Shown here: piece after piece, positions 8,171 through 10,261 of the stretch
Position numbering within the stretch: position 1 is the stretch's first letter
Layout: each line of letters opens with the position of its first letter
Assembly: GCA_036939975.1 (NCBI GenBank)
Contig: JALLPB010003565.1
Location: forward strand, 1-10,261
Direction: 5' to 3'
Source of the DNA: Cyclostephanos tholiformis
Lineage: Eukaryota; Bacillariophyta; Thalassiosirophyceae; Thalassiosirales; Thalassiosiraceae
Length of the DNA stretch: 10,261 bases
Program-made: the position numbers and the translations under genes
The notes under the pieces: generated by a model
Database searches by the model: none
What the model saw: only the letters and a program-made list of their open reading frames with translations
What the model was told of the DNA's origin: nothing

Positions 8171-9280
8171 TCACCGCCCCAGTTCTCCACGATAGATGTT
8201 TTCATTGGCATCCAAGCAGAGGATAAGCTGTTCGCCGTCATTTCGCCATCGTTTCATCTGACGCAAGAGGTCCTCCCGAAACTGTACTCGAGGGCAAGTG
8301 TCATCTTTCAATTTGTTTATCAAATAGCAGCGATGTTGTTGATATACTGTACCGGAGTCCTTCTTTTTGTTTGCGCAGGGAGAATAACCACAGATAACCC
8401 TGGTGACGATCCTATCTTGACCGACAAACCTCATGTATGTCCAGCGACCTAAGCCAAGGTCATCTCGGCCTGATCCTTCCCGATCGAACTGCTGAAGTAA
8501 GTTGCCATAGCACAACACTGCTGTGCCACCCTCTTGATGTTTACCAACTGACTCGTGGACATTGTGGGACGCGATCGCCTGTAGCTCTGTCTCCCCCCCA
8601 TTGAACATTTGACGGAAGCTGTTCCGATTTGCCTTATGCCGTAGATTTTGTCGATGTTCGTTGTAGCAAACGACATCAGCCTGAAGGTCATCAATTACTC
8701 TCCGAGCCTTCTCTAGTTTCTCATTCTTGTTTGATAAGGATGATTGCATCCCGTTAAGGTTTTCATATATGAGCCGCGTAATCCCCTCCCCCTTTCTCCC
8801 TGGAGGCAACCCATGCACCTCTAGAAGGTAATCTGACACCTCACTAATTTCTCTTCTAAGTTGTTCTTCTACATCTACACGACTCTCTCCCTCCTCCCCT
8901 GCGATGGAACGTGGAACAGTCCCCATCTCGTCAATAGCACCCTCCATCAGACATTCATCCTCCAGATCTTTGTATGATTTGCTATTTTGATAACGGAGCG
9001 CCCGATGTTCCAGCGTGGTCAGAGCATTTTGATGAAGAGTCACTCCTAATCGCCCCCGCTGCTTAATATATCAACGAGTTCCATACTCATCGATCAATTG
9101 GATACAGCGGTTGCTTTCATTTAAATTTCTAAATCGACATGCACGTTGTTGGCTCCGCCGGCGTTTGGCTGCACCACCCTCCCCACACGAACCACTTGAC
9201 GCCTCTGTCCGCTTTGCCCTCCCCGTGGTTGAGGGAGGGTAGCTGGGGCGGGCTATCCGTAGCCGGCCGATGCGGATTGC
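8171..9280 (-). pseudogene. ORF2 segment: basic leader and EEP endonuclease N-part
   Basis: The frame opens after a TGA at 9281-9283 and overlaps the end of the upstream ORF. It begins with a Ser/Gly-rich and basic leader (TTGRAKRTEASSG, AAKRRRSQQR) that could act as a nuclear localisation or RNA-binding tail, then NLNESNRCIQLIDEYGTR, a TGA at 9071-9073, and YIKQRGRLG. No ATG occurs in this frame before 8947, so independent translation of the full domain looks impossible; the GTG at 9043 is not a credible eukaryotic start. The EEP domain starts near 8780: LIYENLNGM (metal-site Asn), VVCYNEHRQN (Glu at 8659-8657), GGTAVLCYGN, VICGYSPC and LILCLDANEN (Asp at 8212-8210). This enzyme nicks target DNA to prime reverse transcription. 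A TGA at 8171-8173 interrupts it before its last strands. Confidence 0.8.
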
Positions 9281-10257
9281 TCATCCTCAACACTAGAGGC
9301 AGATGTGGACGTTTCGTCACGGGACGACGAGGTGTCGTTGCCCCCCTCACTCTCTTCGTCGGAGGAGGCATCATCTTCGCTGGAGGCAATCTCGATCATC
9401 GGCTGATCGGCATTCACGGTTTTGGCTGCGGAGGCCGTGGCACCTGCAGAGCGTAGTTCATCACCAGGCTTGGGTACATTGTTGTGTTTCCCCTCATTAG
9501 CGCCATGCACAGTTTGGACGCTGCGAGCGCTACCGAGTTGGAAACACATTTCAGGTACAGTGCACGCCTTCTTCTGATTCTTACTGGAGTCAGCCGCCCG
9601 TTTTTCGGCGAGGACGTCCTCGAAGAAGGGAAGAGAACGTACATCGGATAGCACACCCTCCTGTGCCTCTTCGTGAGGAGTAGTGAGGATATGCGTATTG
9701 AAATCATACGTACACAGGGGCGCCTCTGTCGTAAGTCCTGCCTCCATTGATCTGCGGAGAAGGGATTTAATGAAGAGTAAGGATGCACCGAATTTGGGGA
9801 GGACATGGTAGAGGTAACCAGCTGGCTGCTTGTTGAACATCTCGAATTCCCGTTCCGCAAGCAATGTGTTCGGAATAACCATATCCACCGGCCCTTGAGG
9901 CCCACGCTGATGTAGCTCGGCACACATGGGGTTGCCGTCCAACAATTTCAGGTATTTCAGTAACGTTTGGCGCAATGAGAGACGGCCAATAACGTTCCCC
10001 GAATCAGGGCACGTCACTTCAGCCGACGCTTCGAGATCCGTGATGCCTTTAACTTGGACACTAACTAAGCTCATGTAATAGTTTGTGTGGTCCTGAGACA
10101 TCCGTACGAATCGGCTGACGTCTCCCTTCGGGGAGTCCCAATCCACCGTTTCAGTGATGTGAGTGTGCCCGCCCCAGATGCGTACGGCACTAGGTTGTTG
10201 GTTACGGAGTAACAGTAATCTGATTTTAGGGGTCCAAAACACAGTAACATCATTACT
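9253..10257 (-). CDS. ORF1-like protein with acidic Ser-rich tail, 5' partial
   Basis: An uninterrupted frame of about 334 codons runs from an in-frame TAA at 10258-10260 to TAG at 9253-9255. No ATG lies at its start; it opens SNDVTVFWTPKIRLLLL, and the first Met comes well inside. The true 5' end therefore lies upstream of the window, beyond a frame break or intron. The N-terminal 200 residues look like a folded alpha/beta domain (SAVRIWGGHTHITETVDW, DVSRFVRMSQDHTNYYM, VQVKGITDLEASAEV, SLRQTLLKYLKLLDGNPM, FEMFNKQPAGYLYHVLP). A linker includes CFQLGSARSVQTVHGAN, and the last 45 or so residues are acidic and Ser-rich (SSEDDASSDEESEGG). No CCHC knuckle or RRM is visible. Its position just before the endonuclease suggests the ORF1 of the element, perhaps RNA-binding; that is inference from context. 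Confidence 0.65.
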   Translation of the reverse strand, partial: SNDVTVFWTPKIRLLLLRNQQPSAVRIWGGHTHITETVDWDSPKGDVSRFVRMSQDHTNYYMSLVSVQVKGITDLEASAEVTCPDSGNVIGRLSLRQTLLKYLKLLDGNPMCAELHQRGPQGPVDMVIPNTLLAEREFEMFNKQPAGYLYHVLPKFGASLLFIKSLLRRSMEAGLTTEAPLCTYDFNTHILTTPHEEAQEGVLSDVRSLPFFEDVLAEKRAADSSKNQKKACTVPEMCFQLGSARSVQTVHGANEGKHNNVPKPGDELRSAGATASAAKTVNADQPMIEIASSEDDASSDEESEGGNDTSSSRDETSTSASSVEDEQSASAGYG

Positions 10258-10261
10258 TTAC

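Larger units (their letters stand above)
2847..10261 (-). mobile_element. Non-LTR retrotransposon (EEP-RT-RNase H type), 5' end off window
   Basis: A - strand block of coding sequence reads, in order, ORF1-like protein, basic leader, EEP endonuclease, reverse transcriptase, linker, RNase H, zinc motif and C-terminal domain. This order is that of a LINE with an apurinic-type endonuclease and RNase H, as in the I/R1/Tad group, although the RT motifs are unusual. ORF2 can be followed through about 6.1 kb with only two frame changes and seven TGA stops, so the copy is far younger than the copia remnant beside it. The left limit is set by the end of copia homology and is uncertain. The right end runs past the window. 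Confidence 0.8.

Noticed and set aside
7997..8452. 151-codon + strand open frame over the endonuclease region
   Set aside because: It is antisense to well-supported EEP endonuclease coding sequence and its translation shows no recognisable motif.
4641..9073. Reading the TGA codons as selenocysteine
   Set aside because: Seven scattered sites in endonuclease, RT, linker and RNase H do not fit selenoprotein biology, and the only nearby hairpin is a simple 8-bp stem rather than a SECIS-like structure.
9253..9283. Programmed -1 frameshift slippery site in the ORF1/ORF2 overlap
   Set aside because: No X-XXY-YYZ heptamer is present, so a programmed shift is not claimed; only the frame relation is reported.
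9129..9389. 86-codon Pro/Arg-rich - strand frame between ORF1 and ORF2
   Set aside because: It is a third frame across the low-complexity junction; both neighbouring frames have better continuity with real domains.
3172..10261. Bacterial retroelement (group II intron, retron or defence RT)
   Set aside because: The EEP-RT-RNase H-zinc order and the neighbouring copia gag indicate a eukaryotic LINE. No Shine-Dalgarno sites or bacterial gene neighbours are seen.
1..10261. CRISPR array, tRNA or rRNA genes
   Set aside because: No regularly spaced short direct repeats with unique spacers, and no cloverleaf or conserved rRNA segments, were seen on either strand.

Overview
The window is eukaryotic, repeat-derived DNA with no recognisable host gene. 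It holds two retrotransposons in opposite orientation. The left third carries a badly decayed Ty1/copia-type element on the + strand. The right 70% carries a younger non-LTR (LINE-like) element on the - strand. From memory, the gag wording of the copia remnant and the RT, linker and C-terminal wording of the LINE resemble retroelement proteins common in diatoms and related stramenopile algae. A diatom-like alga is therefore my best guess for the host; no search was run.

Layout. 1-109: nothing recognised. 110-590: minisatellite-like tandem repeats, including two 187-bp units. 591-744: possible leader of the copia element. 745-2846: copia gag, a protease remnant and a pre-integrase remnant, read in at least three frames with TAA, TAG and TGA stops. 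About 2847 is the edge of copia homology, and base composition changes there from CpG-poor to CpG-rich. 2847-3171: non-coding, with a perfect hairpin next to the LINE stop codon; probably the LINE 3' UTR. 3172-9280 (- strand): one long LINE ORF2 coding, in order, a basic leader, an apurinic-type endonuclease (EEP), a reverse transcriptase, a linker, RNase H, a zinc motif and a long C-terminal domain. 9253-10257 (- strand): an upstream ORF1-like protein with an acidic, Ser-rich tail, running off the window.

How it works and how it broke. The intact ancestor would nick its target with the EEP domain, copy its RNA with the RT and remove RNA with RNase H. This copy is dead. ORF2 has seven in-frame stops, all TGA, plus a 1-nt frameshift near 6517-6520 and a 74-bp tandem duplication (3948-4095) that shifts the frame again. 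The RT active-site YVDD has become YVDN. The two 74-bp copies differ at four sites, three of which are CpG transitions, and the YVDN change is also a CpG transition. CGA to TGA is the only way a single CpG transition can create a stop codon. The simplest reading is decay of a cytosine-methylated element. Reassignment of UGA to a sense codon is an alternative that should be tested.
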